37,126 nucleotides of DNA from Rhodospirillaceae bacterium (GCA_902571315.1 CACGBM010000005.1:1-37126); one strand, 5' to 3'. Positions 11,141 through 20,232 are shown, counted from the first letter of the stretch. Program-made: numbers and translations. The notes: a model not told the origin generated them from the letters alone.

Positions 11141-12240
11141 TATTGCGCCTCGCTATTCTTTTTTAGTGATTTATTCAATTCGGGTAATGGAAGATAAGGT
11201 AAAACACCTGATCCACTATCGTTATCAATAATTACTTTGTTCATATTTTGCATTACCTTTTCCATAGTTTCTAAATATATTCTTCTTCTGGTAACATCTT
11301 TGGCTTCTTTATATTCATTATAAACAGAAATAAATCTTTTTGAAGCACCATCAGCTATAGCAATTACTTCCTGTTTGTAAGCCTCTGCACTTTCTCTAAT
11401 TTTAGATGCTTCACCTTTCGCTTCAGGAACAATTCTATTAGCATAAGCCTGAGCCTCGTTAATTAGTCTTTCCTGATCAGCTCTGGCTCTTTGTACATCT
11501 TTGAAATCATCAATTACAGCAGGCGGAGGATCTGATTTTTGTAATAATAAAGAGGAAACAGTAACACCACTTTCGTTTCTGTCTAAAATTTTTTGCAGAG
11601 ACTCCTGAGCTTCCTGTCTGACTTGATCTCTTCCTTCTGCCAATGCAAAGTCAATATTTGTCTTACCTATTACCTCTCTCATTACACTTTCCGCACTATC
11701 TTTGATATTTTTATCAGGATTTCTAATGTTAAAAACATATTTAGCAGCATCAGAAACGAACCATTGTACAACAAAGTTTATGTCTACTATATTTTCATCT
11801 CCTGTAAGCATTAAACTTTCCTCATCAACATTTCTAATTGATCCAGCATTTTGTGTCCGAAAGCCAACTTCAACACTTCTAGTTGTAGTTACAGGCACCT
11901 TAATAACCTTTTCAATGGGATTAGGAATGTGATAATTTAGTCCAGGACTACTAATTGAAACATACTTTCCGAATCTTAATACTACACCTTGTTCTTCAGG
12001 ACTTATAGTGTAAAAACCACTCATAAGCCACAAAAAAAACAAAACTAAAAATCCCATGAAAAAACTTTTGGGTCCTTTGGAAAAAAATTTTTCTAGCTTT
12101 TCTTTAAATTGCTTCAGCATTTTATCCAAATCATCGCCTTTATTTTTAGGTTTCCAGTTGTTATCACTATTATTATCTTTTTTTCCCCAAGGATTGTTTC
12201 CTCCATTCCATGGCCCGTTATTTTTATTATCCCAAGGCAT
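11140..12240 (-). CDS. hflK: HflK, FtsH-modulating SPFH/prohibitin-like protein
   Basis: Larger partner of HflC. The first about 55 residues are the glycine/asparagine/tryptophan-rich cytoplasmic tail typical of HflK (PWNGGNNPWGKK). One membrane helix follows (FFMGFLVLFFLWLMSGFYTI, about 60-80), then the SPFH domain starting PEEQGVVLRFGKYV. A coiled coil with EAQAYANRIVPEAKGEASKI comes next, and a C-terminal tail ends LPYLPLPELN. Length 366 is normal. AAGGAAAATT provides the ribosome site. It is the first gene of the hflK-hflC-DUF2065-degP run and is divergent from mrp; a TATAAT and a 17-base palindrome lie in the 90-base space between them. Confidence 0.97.
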   Translation of the reverse strand: MPWDNKNNGPWNGGNNPWGKKDNNSDNNWKPKNKGDDLDKMLKQFKEKLEKFFSKGPKSFFMGFLVLFFLWLMSGFYTISPEEQGVVLRFGKYVSISSPGLNYHIPNPIEKVIKVPVTTTRSVEVGFRTQNAGSIRNVDEESLMLTGDENIVDINFVVQWFVSDAAKYVFNIRNPDKNIKDSAESVMREVIGKTNIDFALAEGRDQVRQEAQESLQKILDRNESGVTVSSLLLQKSDPPPAVIDDFKDVQRARADQERLINEAQAYANRIVPEAKGEASKIRESAEAYKQEVIAIADGASKRFISVYNEYKEAKDVTRRRIYLETMEKVMQNMNKVIIDNDSGSGVLPYLPLPELNKSLKKNSEAQ

Positions 12241-12264
12241 AATTTTCCTTTATATTTGAAGTTA

Positions 12265-12281
12265 AATTAACTAAGTTAATT
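12265..12281. promoter_or_regulatory. Palindrome overlapping the hflK -10 region (candidate operator)
   Basis: Perfect inverted repeat AATTAACT-A-AGTTAATT with 8-base arms. It ends inside ATTATA (12279-12284), which on the minus strand is a TATAAT -10 hexamer suitably placed for hflK. A regulator bound here would block that promoter. The element is simple in AT-rich DNA and may be chance; nothing shows which protein would bind it. Confidence 0.4.
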
Positions 12282-12330
12282 ATATATATACATATTAAGG
12301 CCAATTTCAATAATAACAACAGGAAAAAGT

Positions 12331-13284
12331 TTGAAAGATAAAATAATAAACTCATTTAATAGCGAACTCAAAGAATTAATTGATGATATTGTCATAAAAG
12401 ATAAGAAAATTTTTGTAACTTTAAAAGCCCAAAATCCACATCAAGCAAAAAAACTGGATAGTTTAAAAAAAGAATGCGAAAAAAATATATCAAATTTTAA
12501 TTTATTTGAAGAAATAAACATAACATTTACAGCAACTAAAAAAAAATTTTCAAAAGTCATTGTCGTATCAAGTTGTAAAGGAGGAGTTGGAAAATCTACT
12601 TTATCTGTAAATTTAGCCTTATCACTAAAAAAAATAGGAAAAAAAGTAGGATTACTTGATGGCGATTTATATGGACCTTCCATACCGAAACTTTTAAATA
12701 TAAATACAAAACCTGATGTTAATGATAAAAAAAAGATTATACCCATTTCACATTCAGGCATAGAAGTTATGTCTATAGGTTTTTTAATAGATCAAAAAAA
12801 ACCTTTAGTATGGCGAGGACCAATGTTACAAAGTGCAATATTGCAATTAATTAATGATGTTGCTTGGAACTATTTAGACTATTTAATTATAGACTTTCCA
12901 CCAGGTACAGGAGATACACAACTCACAATTATGCAGAAGATTCAAATTGATCATGCTTTAATTGTTACCACTCCTCAAGAAATAGCATTAGCAGACACCA
13001 GAAAAGGAATAAATATGTTTAACAGATTTAAAGTACCAATTGCAGGAATAGTTGAAAATATGAGTTATTTTGTATGTAATAATTGTGGAACTAAACATTT
13101 TTTATTCGGGGAAAATGGAGGAGAAAAATTATCTAAGGAATTTGATATAAAACTATTAGGAAAAATACCATTTCACTCTACAATAGCAAGAAACTGTGAT
13201 GCTGGAACTCCTGAATTAATTCATAAAAACTCAGAATTGAGTAAAATTTACCTTGAACTTTCGAAAAGTTTAATTAAGCAATAA
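12331..13284 (+). CDS. mrp: Mrp/ApbC/NBP35-type Fe-S cluster carrier ATPase
   Basis: P-loop ATPase that carries and transfers Fe-S clusters in the cytoplasm. It has the deviant Walker [10 protein letters not shown] (residues 82-90), the switch/Walker B regions [16 protein letters not shown] and [17 protein letters not shown], and the CxxC cluster-binding pair in [18 protein letters not shown] (about 246-263). The N-terminal about 65 residues look like a shortened, diverged MIP18/DUF59 domain. The start is a TTG preceded by AGGAAAAAG; no ATG upstream fits. It is divergent from hflK and convergent with thyX, and the two coding ends overlap by 15 bases. Confidence 0.94.
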   Translation: MKDKIINSFNSELKELIDDIVIKDKKIFVTLKAQNPHQAKKLDSLKKECEKNISNFNLFEEINITFTATKKKFSKVIVVSSCKGGVGKSTLSVNLALSLKKIGKKVGLLDGDLYGPSIPKLLNINTKPDVNDKKKIIPISHSGIEVMSIGFLIDQKKPLVWRGPMLQSAILQLINDVAWNYLDYLIIDFPPGTGDTQLTIMQKIQIDHALIVTTPQEIALADTRKGINMFNRFKVPIAGIVENMSYFVCNNCGTKHFLFGENGGEKLSKEFDIKLLGKIPFHSTIARNCDAGTPELIHKNSELSKIYLELSKSLIKQ

Positions 13285-14190
13285 AATTAATTCATCCCAT
13301 TCTCTCTGTGAAAGAGAGGTATTTTCACGTTTTACCTTTTTACCTTTTATAAACTTTTTAATTACTTCTAATGCTTCTGCTGATAAATCAGCAGAATTTA
13401 ATTTATAAGAACAAAATGCTTCATATGTAATGGGTACCCACTTTTTCAATAACTCTAACAATATATCAGCGTAGGCTCTTATCTCAAATTGAGAATGACT
13501 ATCAGCTCTAAGGGATAAGAAATGCATGAAGTTGTGAAGATCTACCTTCCAATACCATTGTGTATAAGTATTAAGCGTTAAGTTAATTCTTGCAAGTTCT
13601 CTTGATAAACTCTCCCTTGTATTGTCATACTCTTCGTATTCTTCTTCATTTAACATCCATAAATAATTATTATAATTTCTTTTAGAATCTTCTTTTAAAA
13701 TTTGAATTATTTTTTTTGCTAATTCATTATCAATTTCATTTCCTCTTCCTTGTTTATTGCTTGTTGATTGTTTTGCTAAATTTATTTTTCTTGGAATGTA
13801 AAACTCATCTTCAAGTATAGAATATCTAGCAGAATATTCATTAATATTAGCTGTTCTATGTCTTATCCACTGCCTAGCAATAAATATTGGAAGTTTTACA
13901 TGTAATTTTATTTCACACATCTCGAACGGAGTTGTATGTTTATGTCTAAGTAGGTACCTAATTAATCCTTTATCTAATGACTTTTTTTTTGTGCCTTTAC
14001 CATATGATACTCTAGCAGCTTGTACTATAGAACTATCATTTCCCATATAGTCAACTACTCTAATAAAACCCTTGTCTAGAACCTTTATTGGATTATATAA
14101 AACTCTTTCTAACGCTGATGAAATTGGCCTGTATGTGTAATTTTTTTTTTTTCGAAGATTTTTTATATCTTTATTATTATTTTTTCGCAT
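13270..14190 (-). CDS. thyX: Flavin-dependent thymidylate synthase ThyX
   Basis: Makes dTMP from dUMP with methylene-tetrahydrofolate, FAD and NADPH, without net oxidation of the folate. The ThyX signature [15 protein letters not shown] is at residues 110-124. The region [22 protein letters not shown] precedes it, and [37 protein letters not shown] matches the rest of the active-site region. Length 306 is typical of alphaproteobacterial ThyX. The N-terminal about 17 residues are lysine/asparagine-rich and outside the conserved fold, so the true start could be somewhat downstream. No ThyA is seen in the window. Confidence 0.96.
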   Translation of the reverse strand: MRKNNNKDIKNLRKKKNYTYRPISSALERVLYNPIKVLDKGFIRVVDYMGNDSSIVQAARVSYGKGTKKKSLDKGLIRYLLRHKHTTPFEMCEIKLHVKLPIFIARQWIRHRTANINEYSARYSILEDEFYIPRKINLAKQSTSNKQGRGNEIDNELAKKIIQILKEDSKRNYNNYLWMLNEEEYEEYDNTRESLSRELARINLTLNTYTQWYWKVDLHNFMHFLSLRADSHSQFEIRAYADILLELLKKWVPITYEAFCSYKLNSADLSAEALEVIKKFIKGKKVKRENTSLSQREWDELILLLN

Positions 14191-14253
14191 TAGAATATAT
14201 TAATTTCATAATAAAAAAAATCAAATTAAACTTTAATGCTTTGCATATTTACA

Positions 14254-14259
14254 TATAAT
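14254..14259 (+). promoter_or_regulatory. TATAAT -10 hexamer, probable ssrA promoter
   Basis: A consensus TATAAT lies about 12 bases before a likely RNA start near 14266, just ahead of the tmRNA acceptor piece. The -35 region 16-18 bases upstream is only weakly recognisable (CTTTAA/TTTAAT). The 90-base space between thyX and ssrA (14191-14280) holds nothing else that I can recognise. Confidence 0.5.
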
Positions 14260-14284
14260 AGTATTGTTATTTATTTAACTATGA

Positions 14285-14560
14285 CGATAAACGGTGCGTG
14301 TAATAGGCGAACTGGACCCGGGGGCGGTACCCGGCGCCTCCACCACAGGGGGGCGAAATAGGATCGACAGGCGTTGAAAAGCGTAACTTTTCGTTCGGTA
14401 TTGTTCCACCGCAAAGGACAAAATTATAAATGCAAACGACAATAGTCGTGAGGTTGCATTAGCAGCGTAGAGCTGTTAATTTAACTGTGCAGTAAACTCC
14501 TAATTTGGTCACACATTTTAGGCGGGGTTTGAAGGCACCTGGCAACAGAAGCCTTCAAAA
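14285..14560 (+). ncRNA. ssrA: Circularly permuted (two-piece) transfer-messenger RNA
   Basis: Rescues stalled ribosomes by adding a degradation tag. The order is permuted. The acceptor piece comes first, with T-arm CCGGG-GGCGGTA-CCCGG, acceptor strand CGCCTCC and encoded ACCA (14342-14345). The 5' strand of the acceptor stem, GGGGGCG, follows at once and pairs fully with CGCCTCC, then the GATCGACAGGC typical of tmRNA 5' ends. The tag frame begins with GCA at 14432 and stops with TAG at 14468-14470, encoding ANDNSREVALAA. It has the ANDN start and ALAA end seen in alphaproteobacterial tags, recognised by SspB and ClpX respectively. Downstream helices include AAACTCC/GGGGTTT and TTTGAAGGC/GCCTTCAAA (14528-14559). 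Outer ends are approximate. This is the classic alphaproteobacterial two-piece arrangement; cleavage between the pieces is inferred. Confidence 0.95.
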
Positions 14561-14575
14561 GAAGGAATTGGTGAT

Positions 14576-15043
14576 ATGAAAAAAAAGGATATATTTTTAG
14601 ATTATAAAAGTTTAATAAAATCTAGTTTAATAGAAGTCATTAAACATGCACTAAAAAAAACATCTGAATATGGAATCTCTAATGGTCATCACTTTTATAT
14701 TACTTTTGATACAACCTTTACTAAAAATAAAATACCAGAATATTTAAAAAAAGATTATCCAAAAAATATGATGATTGTGATCGAGAATGAATTTTGGAAT
14801 TTAAAAGTTGATCAAGATTATTTTTCGGTAGAGTTAAAGTTTAAAGGAAAAATTGATCAATTGAAGATATATTTTTCTTCCCTCAAGACTTTTGTAGACC
14901 CTTCTGTATCATTTACTTTAAATTTAGATATAGACGATAAAATTATTTCTAAAAATTCTGATAATAAAACAAAAACATTTAATAATAAAAAACAATTAGA
15001 AAATAAAAGTAATATTATTTTTCTCAAACCTAAGAGCACTTAA
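14576..15043 (+). CDS. sspB: SspB-type ClpXP adaptor for ssrA-tagged proteins
   Basis: SspB tethers ssrA-tagged substrates to ClpX. The sequence follows the alphaproteobacterial SspB pattern: YKSLIKSSLIEVIKHALKK, then GISNGHHFYITFDTT (about 36-50), YPKNMMIVIENEFWNLKVDQDYFSVELKF (about 61-89, the tag-binding core) and KTFVDPSVSFTLNLD (about 103-117). The remaining tail is a lysine/asparagine-rich linker ending in a hydrophobic segment, where SspB normally carries its ClpX-binding motif. The AAGGA ribosome site (14562-14566) lies just past the last tmRNA helix, so sspB could be expressed as an extension of the ssrA transcript. The fumarase ATG follows the stop after one base. Confidence 0.93.
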   Translation: MKKKDIFLDYKSLIKSSLIEVIKHALKKTSEYGISNGHHFYITFDTTFTKNKIPEYLKKDYPKNMMIVIENEFWNLKVDQDYFSVELKFKGKIDQLKIYFSSLKTFVDPSVSFTLNLDIDDKIISKNSDNKTKTFNNKKQLENKSNIIFLKPKST

Positions 15044-15044
15044 A

Positions 15045-16664
15045 ATGTCAGGAAAATTTTCATATCAAGAAATTTTTGATATAAATGATAAAAAAATAGA
15101 ATATGAAAAAGTATTTCCTTTTGAGGGAGAAACATTAACTTTAAATAAAAAAAAACTTTTGTTTGTAAAAGAAAGCAGTTTACAAAAGTTTTCAAAGTTG
15201 GCCTTTTTTAATATATCTCATTATTTAAGATCAAGTCATTTATCTCAATTAAAAAAAATTATCTTAGATAATCAAGCATCAGATAATGATAAATATGTAG
15301 CATTTTCACTTTTAAAAAATGCAAATACAGCAGCAGGAGGTGTTTTGCCTATGTGTCAAGATACTGGAACTGCAATCATTTTAGCAAAAAAAGGAATTAA
15401 CATAATTACGTCTGGTAAAGATGCTTATTTTCTAACTAGAGGAGTGTACAGTTGTTACTTAGATAATAACTTAAGATATAGTCAAGTTGCAGCAAAAAGC
15501 ATGTATGAGGAAAAAAATACACAAAATAACTTACCTGCGCAAATAGATATTTATTCTGAAGGAAAGAATGAATACAAATTCTTATTTATAGCAAAGGGAG
15601 GGGGATCAGCAAATAAAACTTTATTATTTCAAGCGACTCCTTCTGTACTTAAAACACAAAAAATTTTAGATTACCTAAGACCTAAGATAGCTTCAATAGG
15701 AACTTCAGCATGTCCTCCTTATCATTTAGCCGTAGTTATAGGAGGATTATCTGCTGAAATGAATTTAAAAACTCTTAAACTAGCTACCTGCCACTATTTA
15801 GATGGTATTCCTAAAAAAGGTAATTATAAAGGTTTAGCATTTAGAGATCTAAAAATGGAAAAAAATATTTTGAAGATGACCCATGACTTAAAAATAGGTG
15901 CTCAATTTGGAGGAAAATATTTTTGCCATGATATTAGAGTAATAAGGCTTCCTAGACATGGAGCTAGTTTGCCAATTAGTATTGGTGTATCATGTGGAGC
16001 AGATAGACAGATTATTGGAAAGATTAACAAAAATGGTATGTTTCTAGAAAAATTGGAAAAAAATCCATCAAAATTTCTACCTAAAATTAATTTAAAAAAA
16101 CTTACAAAAAAAGAAAAAGTTATTGATTTAAATAAGCCTATAAAAGAGACACTAAAAGAATTATCTAAACTTAAAATCAAATCAAGATTATTATTAAATG
16201 GCACGCTTATTGTTGCAAGAGATATAGCTCATTCAAAATTAAAAGAACAATTAGACAAGGGCAAGCCCTTACCAAGCTACTTTAGAGAAAATCCTATATA
16301 TTATGCTGGTCCTGCAAAAACTCCAAATGGTTACAATACCGGATCTTTTGGCCCTACAACGGCAGGGAGAATGGACTCCTATGTAGAACAATTTCAAAAA
16401 GCAGGAGGAAGTCTTATTATGCTTGCAAAAGGTAATAGATCATTATTAGTTAGACAAAGCTGCAAGAAATATTCAGGTTTTTATTTAGGTTCTATAGGTG
16501 GTCCTGGAGCAGAATTAGCAAGAAAAAATATAATACATGTTAAATGCATTGAATACCCAGAGCTGGGTATGGAAGCTATTTGGAAAATTGTAGTTAAAGA
16601 TTTTCCGGCTTTTTTAGTAATTGATGATAAAGGCAATGATTTTTATGAAAGCTTAATCACTTAA
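15045..16664 (+). CDS. fumA: Class I fumarate hydratase, [4Fe-4S] type
   Basis: Interconverts fumarate and malate in the TCA cycle. It is the oxygen-sensitive iron-sulfur type, with both domains on one chain (539 residues; E. coli FumA is of similar length). Cluster cysteines are visible as Cys104 (PMCQDTGTAI), Cys223 (GTSACPPYHLAVVIGG) and Cys317 (VSCGADRQI), almost exactly where the E. coli enzyme has them. The C-terminal domain shows GPAKTPNGYNTGSFGPTTAG and MDSYVEQFQKAGGSLIMLAK. It directly follows sspB (one base apart) and its stop overlaps the converging GST gene by four bases. No class II FumC is present in the window. Confidence 0.96.
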   Translation: MSGKFSYQEIFDINDKKIEYEKVFPFEGETLTLNKKKLLFVKESSLQKFSKLAFFNISHYLRSSHLSQLKKIILDNQASDNDKYVAFSLLKNANTAAGGVLPMCQDTGTAIILAKKGINIITSGKDAYFLTRGVYSCYLDNNLRYSQVAAKSMYEEKNTQNNLPAQIDIYSEGKNEYKFLFIAKGGGSANKTLLFQATPSVLKTQKILDYLRPKIASIGTSACPPYHLAVVIGGLSAEMNLKTLKLATCHYLDGIPKKGNYKGLAFRDLKMEKNILKMTHDLKIGAQFGGKYFCHDIRVIRLPRHGASLPISIGVSCGADRQIIGKINKNGMFLEKLEKNPSKFLPKINLKKLTKKEKVIDLNKPIKETLKELSKLKIKSRLLLNGTLIVARDIAHSKLKEQLDKGKPLPSYFRENPIYYAGPAKTPNGYNTGSFGPTTAGRMDSYVEQFQKAGGSLIMLAKGNRSLLVRQSCKKYSGFYLGSIGGPGAELARKNIIHVKCIEYPELGMEAIWKIVVKDFPAFLVIDDKGNDFYESLIT

Positions 16665-17314
16665 GTTTGTAAAATATTTTTGACATTTTTCACAACTTTT
16701 TTTGAACTCTCCCTTCTTGGAACTAAAATACCTTTCTTACATGCTTTTCTTCTTTCCATTTGAGCCATCCACCTAGATAGGTTATCTAAATTAGTAATAT
16801 CAATACCTGCCCAAAAATATATTTTAATCCAAGGCCAAGTTGCGATATCAGCAATGGAATATTCTCCACATATCCATTTATTATCTTGTAGTTGTTTATC
16901 CAATACTTCATATAACCTTCTACACTCATTTTGATAACGAGAAATAGCGACTGGTATTTTTTCATTCATATATCTAAAAAAAACATTAGCTTGTCCCTGC
17001 ATTGGACCTATACCAGACATTTGAAACATCAACCACTGCATAATCTCAGTTCTTTTTTCTTCAAAAAAGAATTTATTATATTTAATAGCTAGGTAATAAA
17101 GAATAGCACCACTTTCAAAAATAACTTTCTTGTTCTCATTATCTTTTAATACTGGTATTCTTCCATTTGGGTTTAACTTTAAAAACCATTCTTTTTTTTG
17201 CGTTTGCTTACCTAAGTCAATTTTATGTACTTTATATTTTAGTTTGAGCTCTTCTAACATAATCGATACTTTATAACCATTTGGCGTTGCTGATGTGTAA
17301 AGATCAAAAGTCAT
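16661..17314 (-). CDS. Glutathione S-transferase family protein (YfcG/nu-class-like)
   Basis: The N-terminal thioredoxin fold starts MTFDLYTSATPNGYKVSIML (Thr/Asn instead of a catalytic Tyr/Ser, as in YfcG-like enzymes). It has the cis-proline region LNPNGRIPVL (about 48-57) and the glutathione gamma-Glu contact FESGAILYYLA (about 67-77). The helical C-terminal domain includes MLMFQMSGIGPMQGQ-like residues (about 92-106 in this protein) and the N-capping segment GEYSIADIATWPWI (about 145-158). The best fit is disulfide-bond reductase activity as for YfcG/YghU, but the substrate is not known. Length 217 is normal. The next gene on this strand overlaps at base 17314. Confidence 0.88.
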   Translation of the reverse strand: MTFDLYTSATPNGYKVSIMLEELKLKYKVHKIDLGKQTQKKEWFLKLNPNGRIPVLKDNENKKVIFESGAILYYLAIKYNKFFFEEKRTEIMQWLMFQMSGIGPMQGQANVFFRYMNEKIPVAISRYQNECRRLYEVLDKQLQDNKWICGEYSIADIATWPWIKIYFWAGIDITNLDNLSRWMAQMERRKACKKGILVPRRESSKKVVKNVKNILQT

Positions 17315-19251
17315 TATTCTAATAAATTGTTAATAATGTCATTAAATTTATCATCTAGTTTATCTTTAATAATTTTTTTCATTTTTTTTTCTAACATATC
17401 TCCAATTAATTGATCTGTTTTTGCTTTATTATAATCTAAAGACGTTTCTATATTCTTTATATTACCTTTAAAATTTACATTAAAAAGAGATAATAATTTA
17501 TTATTTTCATCATTATAGTTTAAATTAATGTTAATTTTATTTGGAGCTAGTTCATAAAGACCTGTAGCAATAATTTTATTGTCATCTAATAAAATATCAG
17601 TTTGTGGGAGCATAAAATTTCCATTTTTAATTTCAACAGATATTTCTTGATTTTTTATACTAGTATTTCCCTTAAATACTTTTTTATTCAATTCTAATAA
17701 ATCTTCTACATTTTTTATGTCTAAGATACTTGATTTCAATTTCTTTAAATTTAAATCATTAATTAATATATCTTTAGTATTTAACTTCAACTTACCATTT
17801 AGTTGTTTAAGAATTGAATTTTTATCTTTTGCATTAGTATTACCTTCAATAGAAAAATTCAATAAACCTGATAATCTAGTAAAGTCCATATAATCATTTA
17901 CTTTTTTAATATTTAAATTTTTCGCATTCATAACAAAAGTAGAGAATTTTTTCTTATTTATTTCTGATTTAACTGTCAGTTTTTCGGCAAAATTACTGTT
18001 TAAGTTTGCAGATAAATTTAAATTATTTTTTTTAGAAAATTCAGCGTCTACTTTTTTAATATTATGATTTTTATAGACTATTTCTTTTGCAGTAAAATTT
18101 ACTTTAATATCATAAAACTTTAATGTTTTAAAAATATTATCTACAATATGATATTGTTTACTTTTATCAGGATCTTTAATATTATTTTTTTTACCTTGTA
18201 CTTCAATGGGTTTCTTATTATTATTGAATAATAATAGTTTATCTAAATCCAATATATCAGTAGTCAAATCAACTCTAACAATATTAATTTTTTTTTTTTT
18301 TGTTAAATCTCCCTTAAAGTTTATTAAAGTTTTTTTATTAACGAGTCTGCCGTTATTAAATTTTAATGATTTGTCTGTAAAAGACATCTTAGCTTCTAAT
18401 TTTAAAGACTGATCATGTAAATAATTATTTTTAACTAGACTGCTTAAGTTGTTAACCTTTACATCTATATCACTTTCACCACTAATAGAATTTGCATCAA
18501 TATTAGTATTGTTGTTTAGCTCTAAACCTTTTCCATTAATAAAACCTCTTATGTTAATATTTTCATTCAGATAGTTAATATCATAAGAGAATTTGATCTT
18601 TTCCTCTTTATAAAAAATATTTCCTTCTAAGGAATATTCACTATTATTTTTATAGTTTAATTTGACATTTATATCTTCAAATTTATTTTTTTTGTTTTCA
18701 ATATTGCTTAAAATTAAAGCATTTATTACATATAATGAGTTAATATTTAATGGATTTAATTTTCCTTGATTATTCCTATTATCTTTATTTTCCGTATCTC
18801 TACTTAAATCTTGTTTCGTTTCTTCTTTCGTATTTTTATTAAATACTGATTCCCAATTATATTTTTCATCATTTTTTTTTGTTATATAAATAGTAGGTTT
18901 AACTATTTTAACTGAATTAAATAGTAATTCACCTTTTAACAATGGGAAAAATTTTGGGGATATAAGCAACTCTTCACTTTTAAAAAGATTTTCGCCTTCA
19001 TTAGATACAAAGCTTATATCTTTTACTGATAACCTAAGTCCAGATAAAAAAGAAAGCCTTATATCTCCAGATATCTTTAAAGTATTATTTGTTTTATTAT
19101 AGAATAAATTTTCTATCTTTCCTTTATAGTTATTGATATCAAACAAGGAAGGCATAAGAATTATTACTGAGAGACTAATACCTAAGATAGATAAAAAAGT
19201 ATAAAAAATGACCCTCATATTTAGAGTCCTATCCTTTAATTTTTTCCTCAA
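17314..19251 (-). CDS. AsmA-like inner-membrane-anchored envelope protein
   Basis: 645 residues with one N-terminal membrane helix (VIFYTFLSILGISLSVIILMPSLF, about residues 14-37) followed by DINNYKGKIENLFYNKTNNTLKISGDIRLSFLSGLRLSVKDISF in pieces matching the AsmA N-terminal domain. The long middle is low-complexity beta-strand sequence rich in Asn, Lys and Ile. The C-terminal region (about 470-600) has the AsmA pattern LNGKLKLNTKDILINDLNLK. Family members bridge the periplasm and are implicated in phospholipid transport or outer membrane assembly. The alternation of short hydrophobic strands fits a periplasmic repeated beta groove. Its start overlaps the end of the glutathione peroxidase gene by 23 bases. 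Confidence 0.85.
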   Translation of the reverse strand: MRKKLKDRTLNMRVIFYTFLSILGISLSVIILMPSLFDINNYKGKIENLFYNKTNNTLKISGDIRLSFLSGLRLSVKDISFVSNEGENLFKSEELLISPKFFPLLKGELLFNSVKIVKPTIYITKKNDEKYNWESVFNKNTKEETKQDLSRDTENKDNRNNQGKLNPLNINSLYVINALILSNIENKKNKFEDINVKLNYKNNSEYSLEGNIFYKEEKIKFSYDINYLNENINIRGFINGKGLELNNNTNIDANSISGESDIDVKVNNLSSLVKNNYLHDQSLKLEAKMSFTDKSLKFNNGRLVNKKTLINFKGDLTKKKKINIVRVDLTTDILDLDKLLLFNNNKKPIEVQGKKNNIKDPDKSKQYHIVDNIFKTLKFYDIKVNFTAKEIVYKNHNIKKVDAEFSKKNNLNLSANLNSNFAEKLTVKSEINKKKFSTFVMNAKNLNIKKVNDYMDFTRLSGLLNFSIEGNTNAKDKNSILKQLNGKLKLNTKDILINDLNLKKLKSSILDIKNVEDLLELNKKVFKGNTSIKNQEISVEIKNGNFMLPQTDILLDDNKIIATGLYELAPNKININLNYNDENNKLLSLFNVNFKGNIKNIETSLDYNKAKTDQLIGDMLEKKMKKIIKDKLDDKFNDIINNLLE

Positions 19252-19759
19252 TAACTTTTATTAATTTATTGCTTTTTGGCTTTGTTAAAGCAGAATAAGA
19301 ATCTACTAAATTTCCTGATTTATCAAATAAGACTTTGTGAAAATTCCACTTAGGCTTAATACCATGCTCTTCCTTTAACCATGCATATAATGGATGTTTT
19401 TCACTACCAATTACATCTTCAATTTGAGTCATTGGAAATGTTATATTAAAATTAGTTTCACAAAAATCTTTAACTTTATCTTCAGATTCGTGTTCCTGCA
19501 TAAAACTATTAGATGGAACACCTAATACAACCAAGCCCTTATCTTGATACTCTTCATGTAATTCCTGCAAACCAGCATATTGCTTAGTAAGTCCGCACAT
19601 TGATGCGGTGTTTACTAAAAGTACTACTTTCCCTTGAAAATTTTTTAGGGGCATTTTATTTCCTTCAATGCTTTCAAATTGGAAGTTGTAAAATTCTGTA
19701 CTCATAGACATAAACGAATATAAAAATAATTTAATAATAATAATAGTAATCTTTAACAT
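19229..19759 (-). CDS. Glutathione peroxidase family thiol peroxidase
   Basis: Reduces peroxides through a reactive cysteine. Counting from the ATG at 19759, Cys55 (NTASMCGLTKQYAGLQEL), Gln88 (in GVPSNSFMQEHES), Trp138 and Asn139 (KPKWNFHKVLF) supply the GPx tetrad. Cys100 (KDFCETNFNITFPM) is near the position of the resolving Cys-like region. The usual NQF is replaced by NSF. The first about 18 residues are strongly hydrophobic (MLKITIIIIKLFLYSF), which suggests export or membrane anchoring; many bacterial homologues start near MSTEFYNF and are cytoplasmic. A TTG at 19768, closer to the GGAG at its 5' side, is an alternative start. It lies downstream of smpB on the same strand. Confidence 0.9.
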   Translation of the reverse strand: MLKITIIIIKLFLYSFMSMSTEFYNFQFESIEGNKMPLKNFQGKVVLLVNTASMCGLTKQYAGLQELHEEYQDKGLVVLGVPSNSFMQEHESEDKVKDFCETNFNITFPMTQIEDVIGSEKHPLYAWLKEEHGIKPKWNFHKVLFDKSGNLVDSYSALTKPKSNKLIKVIEEKIKG

Positions 19760-19779
19760 AATAATCAATCGTCTCCATT

Positions 19780-20232
19780 TTAGTTAATATTTTTTAATAA
19801 TCTCTTTTTTTGCATATTCCAATCTTTTTTCTTTTTAACCTCTCTTTTATCATACAATTTTTTACCTTTAGCAATAGCAATTTCTACTTTAGCAATTCCT
19901 TTTTTATTAAAATATAGTTTCAATGGTACTATAGTCATTCCTTCTTTTTCTATTTTACCCTGAAGCTTTGATATTTCTTTTTTATGAACTAATAACTTCC
20001 TTACTCTTTTAGAATTTAATTTAGAATAACTTGAAGCTTTCTCATAATTCGATATATCTGAGTTAACTAAAAAAAGTTGCCCTTTCTTTGCCTCAGCATA
20101 TGCTTCTTTTATGCTAGCTTTACCAACCCTTAATGATTTCACTTCATCACCTGTTAATTGTATTCCTGCCTCTATTTTTTCCAAAATAAAATACTCAAAA
20201 AAAGCTTTTTTATTATTTGCAACTATTTGCAT
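19780..20232 (-). CDS. smpB: SsrA-binding protein SmpB
   Basis: Binds the tRNA-like part of tmRNA and carries it into stalled ribosomes. It has the OB-fold core AFFEYFILEKIEAGIQLTGDEVKSLRVGKASIKEAY in pieces (about residues 10-45), HKKEISKLQGKIEKEGMTIVPLKLYF (about 83-108) and AIAKGKKLYDKREVKKKKDW (about 119-138), and ends in the usual basic tail. Length 150 is normal. The ATG overlaps the dapA stop by one base. dapA-smpB linkage is common in alphaproteobacteria, and the RNA partner ssrA and the adaptor sspB lie about 5 kb to the left. Confidence 0.97.
   Translation of the reverse strand: MQIVANNKKAFFEYFILEKIEAGIQLTGDEVKSLRVGKASIKEAYAEAKKGQLFLVNSDISNYEKASSYSKLNSKRVRKLLVHKKEISKLQGKIEKEGMTIVPLKLYFNKKGIAKVEIAIAKGKKLYDKREVKKKKDWNMQKKRLLKNIN

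Noticed and set aside
12056-12259. Plus-strand open frame within hflK
   Set aside because: Antisense to the HflK N-terminal tail and helix; low complexity.
14528-14559. Hairpin after ssrA as an intrinsic terminator
   Set aside because: The perfect 9-base stem is not followed by a T tract (AGAAGG follows) and is better explained as a tmRNA 3'-side helix; sspB follows at once.
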